Shown: positions 26,858-35,631 of the stretch, in pieces
Numbering within the stretch: the stretch's first letter is position 1
Layout of the letters: the number at the start of each line of letters is the position of its first letter
Origin: Comamonas flocculans
GTDB taxonomy: Bacteria; Pseudomonadota; Gammaproteobacteria; Burkholderiales; Burkholderiaceae_C
Length of the DNA stretch: 64,000 bases
Reading direction: 5' to 3'
Assembly (NCBI RefSeq): GCF_007954405.1
Contig: NZ_CP042344.1
Span: forward strand, 806,001-870,000
Notes under the pieces: generated by a model
Databases searched by the model: none
What the model was told of the DNA's origin: nothing
What the model saw: only the letters and a program-made list of their open reading frames with translations
Made by a program: the position numbers and the translations under genes

Positions 26858-29089
26858 CTATTTGCCCGCCCGCTTCCCGAGCAGTCGCAACCCGTTGAAC
26901 ACCACCAGCAAACTCGCCCCCATGTCAGCGAACACGGCCATCCACATGGAGGCATCGTCGAAGATGGCCAGCAGCAGGAACACCAGCTTGATGCCCAGCG
27001 CGAGCGCGATGTTCTGCCACAGCACGGCGTGGGTGCGCTTGGACAGCCGGATCGTTTCGGGCAGGCGGCGCAGGTCATCGTTCATGACCACCACGTCGGC
27101 GGCCTCCATCGCTGTGTGGGTACCCGCACCGCCCATCGCGAAGCCGATGTCGGCCTGGGCCAGTGCGGGGGCATCGTTGATGCCGTCACCCGTCATCGCC
27201 GTGGCGCCTAGGCGTTGCTGAAGCTCGCCGATGGCGCGCAGTTTGTCTTCGGGCAGAAGGTTGCCGCGCACCTCGGAAATGCCCGCCTGCTTTCCGACGG
27301 TTTGTGCCGTCGCCACGTTATCCCCCGTTAGCATCACCGGCGTCACGCCCAGCGCCTTCAGGTCGGCCACGGCCTGCGCGGACGAGGGTTTGATGGTGTC
27401 GGCCACCGCGCAGATCGCCATGACCCGTTCGCTGCTGGCCAGCAGCGTGACGGTGCGGCCCGCTTGTTCATGTATCGCAAGGCGGGCTTCGAGTTCAGCC
27501 GAACATTGCCCGCGCTCTTCGATCCAGCGGTGATTGGCCAGCACGTAAGGCTGACCTTCCATCACCCCCTGCACGCCACGACCGGCAACCGCCTGAAACT
27601 CGCCGACCTCTTGAACGGCCCTTGATACGCCGTCCGCGATGGCTTTGGACACCGGGTGATCCGAGCGCGACGCAAGGCTTTTGGCCAGCCCTTCCAGAAC
27701 CTGCGGGTCAACACGAGTGTCCACTGCCTCGAAGGCCACTAGCCTGGGCTTGCCTTCGGTGATGGTGCCAGTCTTGTCCAGTGCCACGGCTTTGATTTTG
27801 CGTGCGTCCTCCAGATAAGCGCCGCCTTTGATCAAAATGCCTCGCCGCGCCGCCGCCGCCAGCCCGCTGACGACGGTGACGGGCGTGGAAATCACCAGGG
27901 CGCAGGGACAGGCGATAACCAGCAGCACCAGAGCCTTGTAGGCGGCCTGCATCCAGGTCAGCCCCATGAACCACGGCATCAGGAGGGCGACAGCGACTGC
28001 CAGGATGAACACTGCAGGCGTGTAGATTGCTGCAAAGCGATCCACGAAGCGCTGGGTGGGCGCACGGGAAGACTGAGCCTGCTCAACCGCATGGATGATG
28101 CGCGCCAGCGTGCTGTCGGAAGCTGGGGCCGTGACGCGGATTTCCAGCGCTCCAGACTGGTTGATGGTGCCGGCAAAGGCCTCATCGCCGGGCACCTTGT
28201 CCACCGGCAAGCTTTCGCCGGTCACGGGAGACTGGTCGATGGCGCTCTGGCCCAGTGTCACGATGCCGTCCAGCGGAACGCGCTCACCGGGACGGATGCG
28301 CACGGTCGCATCCACGGCGACCACTTTGACACCGATGCGCTCCCAACTGCCATCCAATTGACGCACTTCCGCTTGCTCGGGTGCGAGTGCCAGCAGACTC
28401 TTGATGGCGCCGCGCGCACGATCGACGGCGCGCGACTCAATGGCTTCCGCGATGGCATACAGGGCCATCACCATCGCCGCTTCAGGCCACTGACCGATCA
28501 GAAAAGCGCCGGTCACGGCCACGGTCATCAGGGCATTGATGTTCAAGCGCCCCTGCCGCAACGCAGCCAGCCCCTTGCCATAGACAGAAAAGCCCGACAG
28601 CGCGATGGCCGCTGCGGCCAGCGCCATCCCTAGTACCTTGATCGGCTGGCTGTCTGGAAAGGCGAATGCTAGGCCTTCAGCCGCCACGGCCAATCCCAAG
28701 GCACCCAACGACTTGCCCCAGGTCATCCAGAAACCCGTTGGTGAGGCAGCAGCGGCAACGGCAGCGGACGGGTCTGTATCGAGAGGCTCCGGCTTGAAGC
28801 CTGCCTTGCGGATTGCTTCCAAGGCTAGAGGCAGCGAATGATCATCGGCCACAATAGCCAGTTCTCGATCCCCCAAGTTGAATTGCAGGCCATGAATCCC
28901 TTCCATGCCCTCCAGCACCCGGCGGATTTCCGATTCTTCCGAAGCGCAGTCCATGTTCGCTATGCGAAAGCGCTGCGGTTCGACAGGCGTCGCCCCAGAT
29001 GCTGCTGGCTGAAACATTGCGGGCGCTGCTGCACAGTCACTCCCGCAGCAGGCAGCGTCGGCGTGTTGGTGTGGGTGGGCAGAATTCAT
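26858..29089 (-). CDS. cadA: CadA-type Zn/Cd/Pb-exporting P1B ATPase
   Basis: The product has 743 residues. A Cys/His-bearing N-terminus precedes a metal-binding domain with MDCASEES (Cys48). The P-type core has the TGES motif, membrane CPC (near 392), DKTGT (Asp near 437) and GDGINDAPAL. These are the marks of Zn/Cd/Pb-exporting ATPases in the inner membrane. It is divergent from cadR with a MerR-type promoter between them, and is followed by the zinc-ribbon and ZIP genes. Confidence 0.94.
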   Translation of the reverse strand: MNSAHPHQHADAACCGSDCAAAPAMFQPAASGATPVEPQRFRIANMDCASEESEIRRVLEGMEGIHGLQFNLGDRELAIVADDHSLPLALEAIRKAGFKPEPLDTDPSAAVAAAASPTGFWMTWGKSLGALGLAVAAEGLAFAFPDSQPIKVLGMALAAAAIALSGFSVYGKGLAALRQGRLNINALMTVAVTGAFLIGQWPEAAMVMALYAIAEAIESRAVDRARGAIKSLLALAPEQAEVRQLDGSWERIGVKVVAVDATVRIRPGERVPLDGIVTLGQSAIDQSPVTGESLPVDKVPGDEAFAGTINQSGALEIRVTAPASDSTLARIIHAVEQAQSSRAPTQRFVDRFAAIYTPAVFILAVAVALLMPWFMGLTWMQAAYKALVLLVIACPCALVISTPVTVVSGLAAAARRGILIKGGAYLEDARKIKAVALDKTGTITEGKPRLVAFEAVDTRVDPQVLEGLAKSLASRSDHPVSKAIADGVSRAVQEVGEFQAVAGRGVQGVMEGQPYVLANHRWIEERGQCSAELEARLAIHEQAGRTVTLLASSERVMAICAVADTIKPSSAQAVADLKALGVTPVMLTGDNVATAQTVGKQAGISEVRGNLLPEDKLRAIGELQQRLGATAMTGDGINDAPALAQADIGFAMGGAGTHTAMEAADVVVMNDDLRRLPETIRLSKRTHAVLWQNIALALGIKLVFLLLAIFDDASMWMAVFADMGASLLVVFNGLRLLGKRAGK

Positions 29090-29110
29090 GAAAACTTCCT
29101 TGTCAGGTGG

Positions 29111-29141
29111 ATTGGAAACCCTATACCCGCTACAGAGTCAA
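29111..29141 (-). promoter_or_regulatory. MerR-type promoter and CadR operator of cadA
   Basis: On the minus strand TTGACT (29136-29141) and TCCAAT (29111-29116) are separated by 19 bp, the overlong spacer typical of MerR-controlled promoters. The spacer holds a dyad reading ACCCTATA...CTACAGAGT on the plus strand. CadR (29192) is transcribed divergently. MerR-family activators twist such a spacer to allow open complex formation when metal is bound. Confidence 0.75.
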
Positions 29142-29191
29142 GAACCTACAATAAAGCCTGTGAAGAAAACGCCATCGCTCAAGGTGAAGCT

Positions 29192-29647
29192 ATGAAAATC
29201 GGCGAGTTGGCCAAGGCTGCGCACACGCAGGTAGAAACGATCCGGTACTACGAGCGTGAAGGCTTGTTGCCCGAAACAGCCCGGACAGACGGCAACTACC
29301 GGATGTACGCCAGCGAACACGTTGACCGGTTGTCATTCATTCGGCACTGCCGAGGGTTGGACATGACACTGGACGAGATCCGGGTGTTGCTGCGCTTCAA
29401 GGATTCGCCGCACGAGAACTGCGAGCAGGTGAACGACCTGCTCGACGAACACATCGGTCATGTGGCTGCCCGCATCAAGGAGTTGAGAGCGCTGGAGCGG
29501 CAGCTCAAGACCTTGCGGGAAAGCTGCCGTGAATCCAGGCAGGCTAGCCAATGCGGCATCCTGACCGAGTTGTCCTCGGCATCCCGCCATGTACATGAGC
29601 TGGCAACGCGCAGGGGTCATGTTCATGGGGCGCACAGTCTCAAGTAG
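29192..29647 (+). CDS. cadR: CadR, Cd(II)/Pb(II)-responsive MerR-family regulator
   Basis: The product has 151 residues. The N-terminal winged helix (MKIGELAKAAHTQVETIRYYE) is followed by a long dimer helix and metal-site Cys77, Cys112 and Cys121. The tail is His-rich (HVHELATRRGHVHGAH), as in CadR. It starts at the ATG at 29192, not at upstream in-frame codons that run through the promoter. The stop codon abuts the stop of the relaxase on the other strand, exactly at the cargo boundary. Confidence 0.92.
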   Translation: MKIGELAKAAHTQVETIRYYEREGLLPETARTDGNYRMYASEHVDRLSFIRHCRGLDMTLDEIRVLLRFKDSPHENCEQVNDLLDEHIGHVAARIKELRALERQLKTLRESCRESRQASQCGILTELSSASRHVHELATRRGHVHGAHSLK

Positions 29648-31642
29648 CTATCCCAAAGAAACCCCACGCTGCCGCCCGATTTCCCACGACACCCCGCCAC
29701 TGCGCACCGTGGCGGCAAGCTGCTGGCCCAGCCGCTGCTCGATCACCGGTTTCCACGGCACCAGCGAGAAACCCATGCCGTCATCGAGCATTGCGTAGCG
29801 CCCGCTGGCGAGCATGACGCTGCGCCGGTAGATGCCCGCCACGCGCTGCCCGTCGGCCACGAGCCGGTGCTCCAGACCCGTTTCGGTGGCAATGTCCTTC
29901 GCGGCCTGGGCCAGCTCCCGGTTGCGCAGCGTGCCCAGCAGGTTGCGCGCCAGGATCACGCGCTGTCCGCGCCGCTCGGCCAACCCCTGCTCTGCCAGGA
30001 AGTCGGCGCGCTGCTGCATCGCCTGCTTGGCCTCCGCACCAAAGCCCAGGTCGCCCAGGCCCGAGCCGCCGCCGATCAACTGCTGGTCCAGCCAAGTGGC
30101 GCCGATCACGCGCGCCTGCCGCTCGATAGGCAGGTGCGATTTCAGCTCCACGGCCACGCCGCCCAGGCGCTGCGCGTCGTAGCGGCGGCCCTGCTCGGGC
30201 AGGTCGCCCGGCACCTTCCATAGCCCTTCGGCCACGCGCTCCACGATGGCCGCGCGGCGCAGGGCTTCCAGACGGCGGACATGGGCGGCCACGACCTCCT
30301 GCGGGTCGCGTCCGGGGACGGCCTGGCCCTGCGCGATGGCGAGGTGGTGGTCGGTGCGGTACAGGCCATCGCTCGCCAGCGCGGCGATGTTCCTGTCGGC
30401 AGCGCGCACGTCGGCCGATCCCTTCACCTCCACCACGGCCCCGGCCGGATAGTTCGCCAGCTCGTCGCGGGCGTTGAGCGCGACGTAGTGCGCCTTGCCG
30501 TCCACGCCGTCGATGACCAGATAGCCGCGGTCGCGCAGCTCGTCGGCCAGTCCTTTCGCGGCCACGCGCCCGAGGATGGTTCGGCCATCGTCGCCAGGCT
30601 CGAACACCGCCAGCTCGCGCGGCTCGCCGCGCATGGCCCGCTGCATGGTGCGGATGATGTCGCCACGCTCGCCCAAGGCGCGCAGGGTCTTCTCCGCATC
30701 GGCATGGACGGCCCAGGTGCCCGGCTGCGTCTCGTCGGCCAGGCCCAGGCGCTGCAAGCGTTGCAGGCGGCCGATCAGCAGCAGGCGCTGGCGTTGCAGC
30801 CGGGGTTCGTTGAGGTGTTCCACATGCACAAGGCCATCGTCGCCGGCCTCGCGCTGCAAGGTGCGATCCAGGCTCGTCCACCGCTCTTGCTCCACCTCGC
30901 GCTGCAAGGTCTGCTGAATCTCCAGTTCGGTGCGCGGCCCCAGCCACTCCGTCGCCAGTTCGGCGGCGCGATGGCGGAAGCCGTGGGCGATGTAGTCGCC
31001 CGCGATGATGAGGTCTTTGCCGGTGTCGTCGCGCCCGCGCACGATCAGGTGGGTGTGCGGGTTGTCGGTATTCCAGTGATCGACCGCCACCCAATCCAGC
31101 CGTATGCCCAGGTCGGCTTCCATGCGGTTCACCAGATGCCGGGTGTAGGTGCGCAGGTCGTCCAGCTCGCCCCCGTCTTCCGGGGAAACGATGAAGCGGA
31201 AATGGTGGCGGTCATCGGTGCAGCGTTCCTTGAAGGCGTCCAGGTCGGCTTCGTCGGCCTGTGGCCCGTAGGCCCGGCCCGGTTCGCCATCGCGGCCCGC
31301 GCCGTCGCGCTCAACATAGCGCAGATGCTTGGCGAGCGATTGCGGGCTGGCCCGCTGGTGATTGACCAGCAGCGTCTTGATGGTCATGCGCCGCGACATG
31401 GGCGTCAGCTTCGCGCCCGCGAAACGCGCCACCGTGTGGCCGCGCCCGAGGCGCGAGCCGGGGCGCTGGCCGGTGCCTCGCGCCGATGCTGGGCGGCGCA
31501 CCGTGGACTTGCCGCTGCTGGCCTTGCCTGCCTGCTTGAGCACCTTGGAAACGAAGCTCTGTCCCTGGCCCTTGCCCCGGTTCTTCGGGGCCTTTGGAGG
31601 GTTCGGGCGCACCCGGAAATCGTCGTCGCGGCGGTCGCTCAT
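29648..31642 (-). CDS. Relaxase (VirD2/TraI-like, DUF3363 C-terminus)
   Basis: The product has 664 residues. A basic N-terminus is followed by the relaxase domain with a candidate catalytic Tyr109 (HLRYVERD) and the three-His metal motif (His189, His196, His198 in DHWNTDNPHTHLI). A long C-terminal DUF3363 region follows. It nicks the ICE at oriT and pilots the strand to the recipient. The ATG at 31642 starts the usual MSDRRDDDF N-terminus; a longer open frame upstream is not supported. The C-terminus abuts cadR. Confidence 0.92.
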   Translation of the reverse strand: MSDRRDDDFRVRPNPPKAPKNRGKGQGQSFVSKVLKQAGKASSGKSTVRRPASARGTGQRPGSRLGRGHTVARFAGAKLTPMSRRMTIKTLLVNHQRASPQSLAKHLRYVERDGAGRDGEPGRAYGPQADEADLDAFKERCTDDRHHFRFIVSPEDGGELDDLRTYTRHLVNRMEADLGIRLDWVAVDHWNTDNPHTHLIVRGRDDTGKDLIIAGDYIAHGFRHRAAELATEWLGPRTELEIQQTLQREVEQERWTSLDRTLQREAGDDGLVHVEHLNEPRLQRQRLLLIGRLQRLQRLGLADETQPGTWAVHADAEKTLRALGERGDIIRTMQRAMRGEPRELAVFEPGDDGRTILGRVAAKGLADELRDRGYLVIDGVDGKAHYVALNARDELANYPAGAVVEVKGSADVRAADRNIAALASDGLYRTDHHLAIAQGQAVPGRDPQEVVAAHVRRLEALRRAAIVERVAEGLWKVPGDLPEQGRRYDAQRLGGVAVELKSHLPIERQARVIGATWLDQQLIGGGSGLGDLGFGAEAKQAMQQRADFLAEQGLAERRGQRVILARNLLGTLRNRELAQAAKDIATETGLEHRLVADGQRVAGIYRRSVMLASGRYAMLDDGMGFSLVPWKPVIEQRLGQQLAATVRSGGVSWEIGRQRGVSLG

Positions 31643-32066
31643 GGCTGCGCTCCCTGAAAGCTGCGGCGTGTCCTGTAGTGCGAAGCACGCGGACATGCCT
31701 GCAATGGCGCGGGCCTCGCGCCACACGCGGCACGGCGGCGAAGCCGCGCCGTGCTGCGCCATCCCCACGTGCAGACTGGCTTTCGACGCGGGCCGGTGCC
31801 GCGTCCTTTTGTCTTGCCTTCCGCCTTTGCCCCTCGCTGGCGCTCCGGGCAGCGGCGGCCCGGCGGCGCTGCTGCGCAAGCAGCCAGCGCGCCGGCGAAC
31901 GCGGCGACGGCCATAGGCCGGGCGCGTTCGAGGCAAGACGCCTGCACATGGGAAGGCAGCGCAACGTGCGGCGCGGATGCGCTCGCACTGCACGCGCGCC
32001 GACACGCGAAACGCCACCGGATCGACACGCCTGATAGCACGATGACGCGCAGCGAATCGGCGGCGA
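31643..32066. other. Relaxase leader region, possible oriT
   Basis: These 424 bp have no convincing gene. They contain an 8-bp perfect inverted repeat with a 9-nt loop (31730-31754, arms GCACGGCG/CGCCGTGC), other short hairpins and one copy of the iteron-like repeat (32026-32043). Position just upstream of the relaxase gene is where oriT is often found in such elements. No nic consensus was recognised with confidence. Confidence 0.4.
32026..32043 (+). repeat. Iteron-like repeat, isolated copy
   Basis: CACGCCTGATAGCACGAT, identical to the copies at 34266 and 34289, lies between traF and the relaxase gene. A second genomic context for the same 18-mer suggests a protein-binding site rather than chance. 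Confidence 0.7.
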
Positions 32067-32666
32067 TCATGGGCGCTTCTCCAGCCAGACCGGGTGCGCG
32101 ACGCCGATCACGGCGGATGCGCGCACCGGCCCGAAGTACCGGCCATCGAACGACGCCGGATTGGTCACGCTCAACAGGAACAGCTCGCCCGATTCGAGGC
32201 GGCGGCAAAGCGGCAAGGACGGCAGTGCCCGACCCAGCCGGTCGGCGGGCAGCACGGCGGCCACCGGCACGCCGTCGATGCGTACCTGACCGGCGACGAT
32301 GCAAACGTGTTGCGGCGCGACCGCGCCCACACGTTTGAGCAGTGGCACGCGCACCGGCAGGTAGCCGCGCTGCGCAGCGAGCGCGGCGGCCGTGGCCGGT
32401 AGCGGCACCAGCACGATGCTGTCCACGGACAACGGACGTGGCAGCGAGGCGGTGCGCGGGTCGAATGGGTCGATGCGATACCAGCCGACTGCCACGCTGT
32501 CGGACGGGTTGTAGGTCAGGCGCGGCAGCGGCGACACGAAAGCCGCCCAGGCCAGCGCAGCGAGGCCGAGAGCGGCCAGTGTCGCCACGACGATGCGAGC
32601 GCGCAGGCGTGAGCGATGACGCGGCGCGGCGCCCGTAGTGCTGGCTGTGCTGGTCGAAGCGGTCAT
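32067..32666 (-). CDS. traF: TraF, S26-family conjugative signal peptidase
   Basis: The product has 199 residues. One transmembrane helix (about 25-45) precedes a serine-peptidase domain with the catalytic-Ser motif NPSDSVAVGWYR and a Lys motif (LLKRVGA). The end (SFDGRYFGP) is typical of TraF, which processes and cyclises the TrbC pilin. The start at 32666 overlaps the DUF2840 stop by ATGA. Confidence 0.93.
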   Translation of the reverse strand: MTASTSTASTTGAAPRHRSRLRARIVVATLAALGLAALAWAAFVSPLPRLTYNPSDSVAVGWYRIDPFDPRTASLPRPLSVDSIVLVPLPATAAALAAQRGYLPVRVPLLKRVGAVAPQHVCIVAGQVRIDGVPVAAVLPADRLGRALPSLPLCRRLESGELFLLSVTNPASFDGRYFGPVRASAVIGVAHPVWLEKRP

Positions 32667-33196
32667 GACAGCACCTTCCCGGCGAGCCAGGCGGCGTGCC
32701 GCTCGGCGGTGTATTCGGGCAGCGGCAGGCGCGCGGCGAGCCGGTTGGCGAGCGTGCGCCAGTACGCGGGTGAAGCGTCAGCGGGCGCGATGCAGAGCGC
32801 TTCGATACTGTCGATGCGTTCCAGCACGGCGCGCACGGCTCTTTCACCTTCGGCGCGCAGCAGCAGGCGCGCGCCCGGCTGCACGCCGGGGATGCGCTGC
32901 GCCGCGTCCAGCGGTGTGCAGGCTTGCATCACCATGAGCTGCCAGCGGATCGTGCCGTAGTCGTTGGCCTGCCAGCGGATGCGGCAGAACATCGCGTTCG
33001 GCAGAAACACCGCCACGCGCCGCCAGCGGTCGAGCCGGACGATGCGCGCCGGTTCGCCGAAGCGCAGATACAGGTCGATGCGCTGCTCGATGTAGGCGAG
33101 CGAAACGCGGGTCAATGGCGCGGCGCTGCCCAGACCGGCGCGCACCGCGAACGATGGCGGCGGCGCAGCCGTGGTCGCCGAGAGTTGCGCATTCAT
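32663..33196 (-). CDS. DUF2840 protein of the ICE backbone
   Basis: The product has 177 residues and matches the DUF2840 family always found upstream of traF in Tn4371-like ICEs. It has no membrane segment and no recognisable catalytic motif. The ATG at 33196 overlaps the upstream ribbon-helix-helix gene stop, and its own stop overlaps traF. It is probably part of a parA-traF operon. The function is unknown. Confidence 0.85.
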   Translation of the reverse strand: MNAQLSATTAAPPPSFAVRAGLGSAAPLTRVSLAYIEQRIDLYLRFGEPARIVRLDRWRRVAVFLPNAMFCRIRWQANDYGTIRWQLMVMQACTPLDAAQRIPGVQPGARLLLRAEGERAVRAVLERIDSIEALCIAPADASPAYWRTLANRLAARLPLPEYTAERHAAWLAGKVLS

Positions 33197-33465
33197 GGGG
33201 TCTTCTCCGGGAACTCGCGTTCCAGCAGCGCGCGCAACAGGTCGGCCACGGTCACGCCTTGCGTGAACGCCGACACCTTGATGAGGGCGCGCATCGCGGG
33301 CGTGATGTCGAGGGTCAGGCGGGCCGTGTAGAGGTCGCCTCTGTTGAGTGCATCGGCGTCGCCTTGCCGAATCCACGCCTCGGCGTGTGGATTCGCGGGC
33401 GGACGTGTGCCGATGCCGACGCGCTTGCCCGTGCGTTTGTGGTTGGGTGGCTGCTTCTCTGTCAT
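33193..33465 (-). CDS. Ribbon-helix-helix partner of ParA
   Basis: The product has 90 residues. A basic N-terminus precedes a C-terminal RHH-like segment (YTARLTLDITPAMRALIKVSAFTQGV). It is coupled to parA by an ATGA overlap. Small RHH proteins often act as centromere-binding partners of small ParA proteins, which would make this an ICE stabilisation pair. This is inferred from gene order and fold pattern. Confidence 0.75.
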   Translation of the reverse strand: MTEKQPPNHKRTGKRVGIGTRPPANPHAEAWIRQGDADALNRGDLYTARLTLDITPAMRALIKVSAFTQGVTVADLLRALLEREFPEKTP

Positions 33466-34100
33466 GTCGGCCACCGCAGCAGTTCGTCCATCAGGGCGGT
33501 GATTTCGCGGGCGGCGGCGCTGTCGGGTGCCGTCTCGCGTGCAAGTCGGCCAGCGGCCACGCTGTCGGCGAATACGATGCGCTGATGCACTTCCGAGCGC
33601 AGCGCAGGAAGGGGCTGTTCGGCCAGCGATTGCCGTGCCTCGCGGCCGATGATGGTGGTGCTGACGCGCCGGTTGATGACGAAGGCCGCGCGCAGCGCAG
33701 GCCGGAACACCTGCGCCTCGCGGATCAGCGCCACCATCTCGGCGCTGGCCCACACGTCATAGGGGCTGGGTTGCACCGGGATCAGCACGCGCTCGGCCGC
33801 CAGCAGCGCGGAGCGCGCCAGGGCGGCGATGCGCGGTGGCCCGTCGATGACGACGTGATCGGCCCGCCTGGCGAGTTCTGGCGCTTCCTGGTGCAGCGTT
33901 TCGCGTGCAAGGCCCACGGCGCTGAACAACCGTGGCAAGCCCTGCTGGCTGCGGCGCTGCGTCCAGTCCAGCGATGAACCCTGCGGATCGGCATCAAGCA
34001 GGATCACCTGTTGACCGCGCAGGGCGAGTTCACCGGCGATGTGCGTGGCGAGTGTGGTCTTGCCTACGCCGCCTTTCTGGTTGAGCAGCGCGACGATCAT
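33462..34100 (-). CDS. parA: ParA-family partition ATPase
   Basis: The product has 212 residues. The deviant Walker A KGGVGKTT lies at residues 9-16, with LLDADPQGSSLDW and the Walker B region VVIDGPP. It is the short, HTH-less ParA type that needs a separate DNA-binding partner, here probably the RHH protein. The ATG at 34100 begins MIVALLNQKGG; upstream in-frame codons run into the repeat-rich leader. Confidence 0.92.
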   Translation of the reverse strand: MIVALLNQKGGVGKTTLATHIAGELALRGQQVILLDADPQGSSLDWTQRRSQQGLPRLFSAVGLARETLHQEAPELARRADHVVIDGPPRIAALARSALLAAERVLIPVQPSPYDVWASAEMVALIREAQVFRPALRAAFVINRRVSTTIIGREARQSLAEQPLPALRSEVHQRIVFADSVAAGRLARETAPDSAAAREITALMDELLRWPT

Positions 34101-34191
34101 GGCCTGGCCCTCCCTGCTGGAAAGCCTGGCTGTTGCTGCTGCGTTTCGTGCCGCGTGGCGGTTGTCCACCGCAGCGGCGTTTCCCTACTAC

Positions 34192-34223
34192 AAGTTAGAG
34201 AATTTAAGTTAGGGAAGTTAGAG
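34192..34223 (+). repeat. Three AAGTTAGRG repeats upstream of parA
   Basis: AAGTTAGAG (34192), AAGTTAGGG (34206) and AAGTTAGAG (34215) lie 92-123 bp before the parA start. They are AT-rich against a GC-rich background. Such arrays upstream of parA are often the partition site or autoregulatory operator bound by the RHH partner. No other copy was noticed. Confidence 0.6.
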
Positions 34224-34265
34224 GGCGCGCAAACCCAGTGCTGGTGCGGGTTTGCGGCCGATTGG

Positions 34266-34330
34266 CACGCCTGATAGCACGATAGTCCCACGCCTGATAG
34301 CACGATACCCCGCACGCCTGATAGCACGAC
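34266..34330 (+). repeat. Three 18-bp iteron-like direct repeats between repA and parA
   Basis: Copies of CACGCCTGATAGCACGAT start at 34266, 34289 and 34313 (the third ends in C). The phase is 23-24 bp, close to two helical turns. This periodicity and the adjacency to repA resemble replication iterons. A fourth copy is at 32026-32043. Confidence 0.7.
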
Positions 34331-34353
34331 ACGATTCACAGGCTCTCCCGGAG

Positions 34354-35211
34354 TTATCCCCGTGCCGTATGCGGCACGGGCCGGAAGGTCAGCAGCTCGG
34401 CGCCGCTGTCCGGCATCCGCTCGATGCCCAGGACGTAACCGGGCAGCGACTGCCGCGCGACGAGCGCGCGCAAGTCGCAGGCGAAGTCGTAGGGCTTGGC
34501 GGTGCTGCCGGATTTCCGATACAGGTGTCGGAAATCGAACTGCCAGCCGTGTTGCTGCCGCCCGCCGTGCTTGCGCACCAGCCGGTACAACCATCGCTCG
34601 ATGCCGCCGGTCAGCCGGAAATACGCCGGGTCGATGGTCAGCACCAGGGCGGCATCCATCACCCCCGCATAGAACCAGTCGGGCAGGATCAGCTCGATAC
34701 CCAGCGGCACGCCTCGGGCATCGGCCAGCTCGCGCCATTCGTTCACCCATGAGAAGCGGTGCAGGCGGCGTCCGGTCGTCTCGCGGATGGACGTGGCCAC
34801 CGTGGTCGATTGCAGGCGATCCAAGGCCGCCTTGAGGCGCTGGTAGTCGCGCAGCGACGTGCCGCGGCCGATGTAGCGCAGGATCTCGTAGGGCGTGGCC
34901 TGCATCAGCCGCGACGGCCGCAGGCCCGCGTCGCGGGCTTCCACGATCTGCGAGGCTGCCCATATCAACACGTCCGCATCCCAAATCGTGGCGATGCCGT
35001 GCTCGGCAGTGCCCTCCACGCGGATCGTGACGTTGCCCGCCCGGAAGTCGATCGGCGCAACGCGCCGCGACTTCGCCAGCGAGAAGAACGGAAAGGCCAT
35101 CAAGTCCTGGCTGTCGCGCGGCGCCATGTCGCCCGGCAACGCGCGGAACAGGTCGAGCTGTTCGCGCTCCTGCGAGGGCCGCTGCCGGGATGGCAACGCG
35201 GGGCTGGACAT
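34354..35211 (-). CDS. repA: RepA, replication initiator protein
   Basis: The product has 285 residues and belongs to the RPA/RepA family of Tn4371-like ICEs, with the conserved region LMQATPYEILRYIGRGTSLRDYQRL and ELILPDWFYAGV. Some ICEs replicate transiently after excision, which would suit a RepA gene with iterons next to it. The ATG at 35211 gives the usual MSSPALPSRQRP start; a GTG six codons upstream is the alternative. Neither has a strong ribosome site. Confidence 0.88.
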   Translation of the reverse strand: MSSPALPSRQRPSQEREQLDLFRALPGDMAPRDSQDLMAFPFFSLAKSRRVAPIDFRAGNVTIRVEGTAEHGIATIWDADVLIWAASQIVEARDAGLRPSRLMQATPYEILRYIGRGTSLRDYQRLKAALDRLQSTTVATSIRETTGRRLHRFSWVNEWRELADARGVPLGIELILPDWFYAGVMDAALVLTIDPAYFRLTGGIERWLYRLVRKHGGRQQHGWQFDFRHLYRKSGSTAKPYDFACDLRALVARQSLPGYVLGIERMPDSGAELLTFRPVPHTARG

Positions 35212-35237
35212 GGCGATGGCTGGCCGCACGCTGCCGG

Positions 35238-35519
35238 TCAGCGCGCACGGCTATCGGCCGAGTGCTGCTCGGCGTACTCGGGATCGGAAGTCGTCTCGAA
35301 ACTGCGGTCGGCAGCCCAGGCGTCGAGGTCGGCCACGGCGTACATGACGCGACGGCCGAACTTCCGAAAGCGCGGGCCGCCGCCGATCACGCGCTGCTTT
35401 TCCAGCGTGCGCGGCGACAGGCGCAGGTACTCGGCGGCTTCGTCGTTGGTGAGATAACGCTGCGGCTGCGCGGCAGCGGTCGAGACAGTGGCGGCAGGCC
35501 GTAAAGGAGCGGGTCGCAT
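35238..35519 (-). CDS. Excisionase/AlpA-type helix-turn-helix protein
   Basis: The product has 93 residues. A MerR-like winged helix-turn-helix (YLTNDEAAEYLRLSPRTLEKQRVIGGGPRFRKFGRRVMY) occupies residues 20-62. Such proteins act as excisionases or activators in ICEs. The ATG at 35519 has GGAGG eight bases upstream and is preferred to an ATG five codons earlier. It is upstream of repA on the same strand. Confidence 0.85.
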   Translation of the reverse strand: MRPAPLRPAATVSTAAAQPQRYLTNDEAAEYLRLSPRTLEKQRVIGGGPRFRKFGRRVMYAVADLDAWAADRSFETTSDPEYAEQHSADSRAR

Positions 35520-35631
35520 GGGATGAACCTCCATCAAGCCCGGCCACACCACGCGGCCGGATGAAGGCACTTTCAAGAAATTCAGGCTTCCTGCTAAGGG
35601 ACGAATTGCAGGAGCTGCAAAACGTCCCCCC

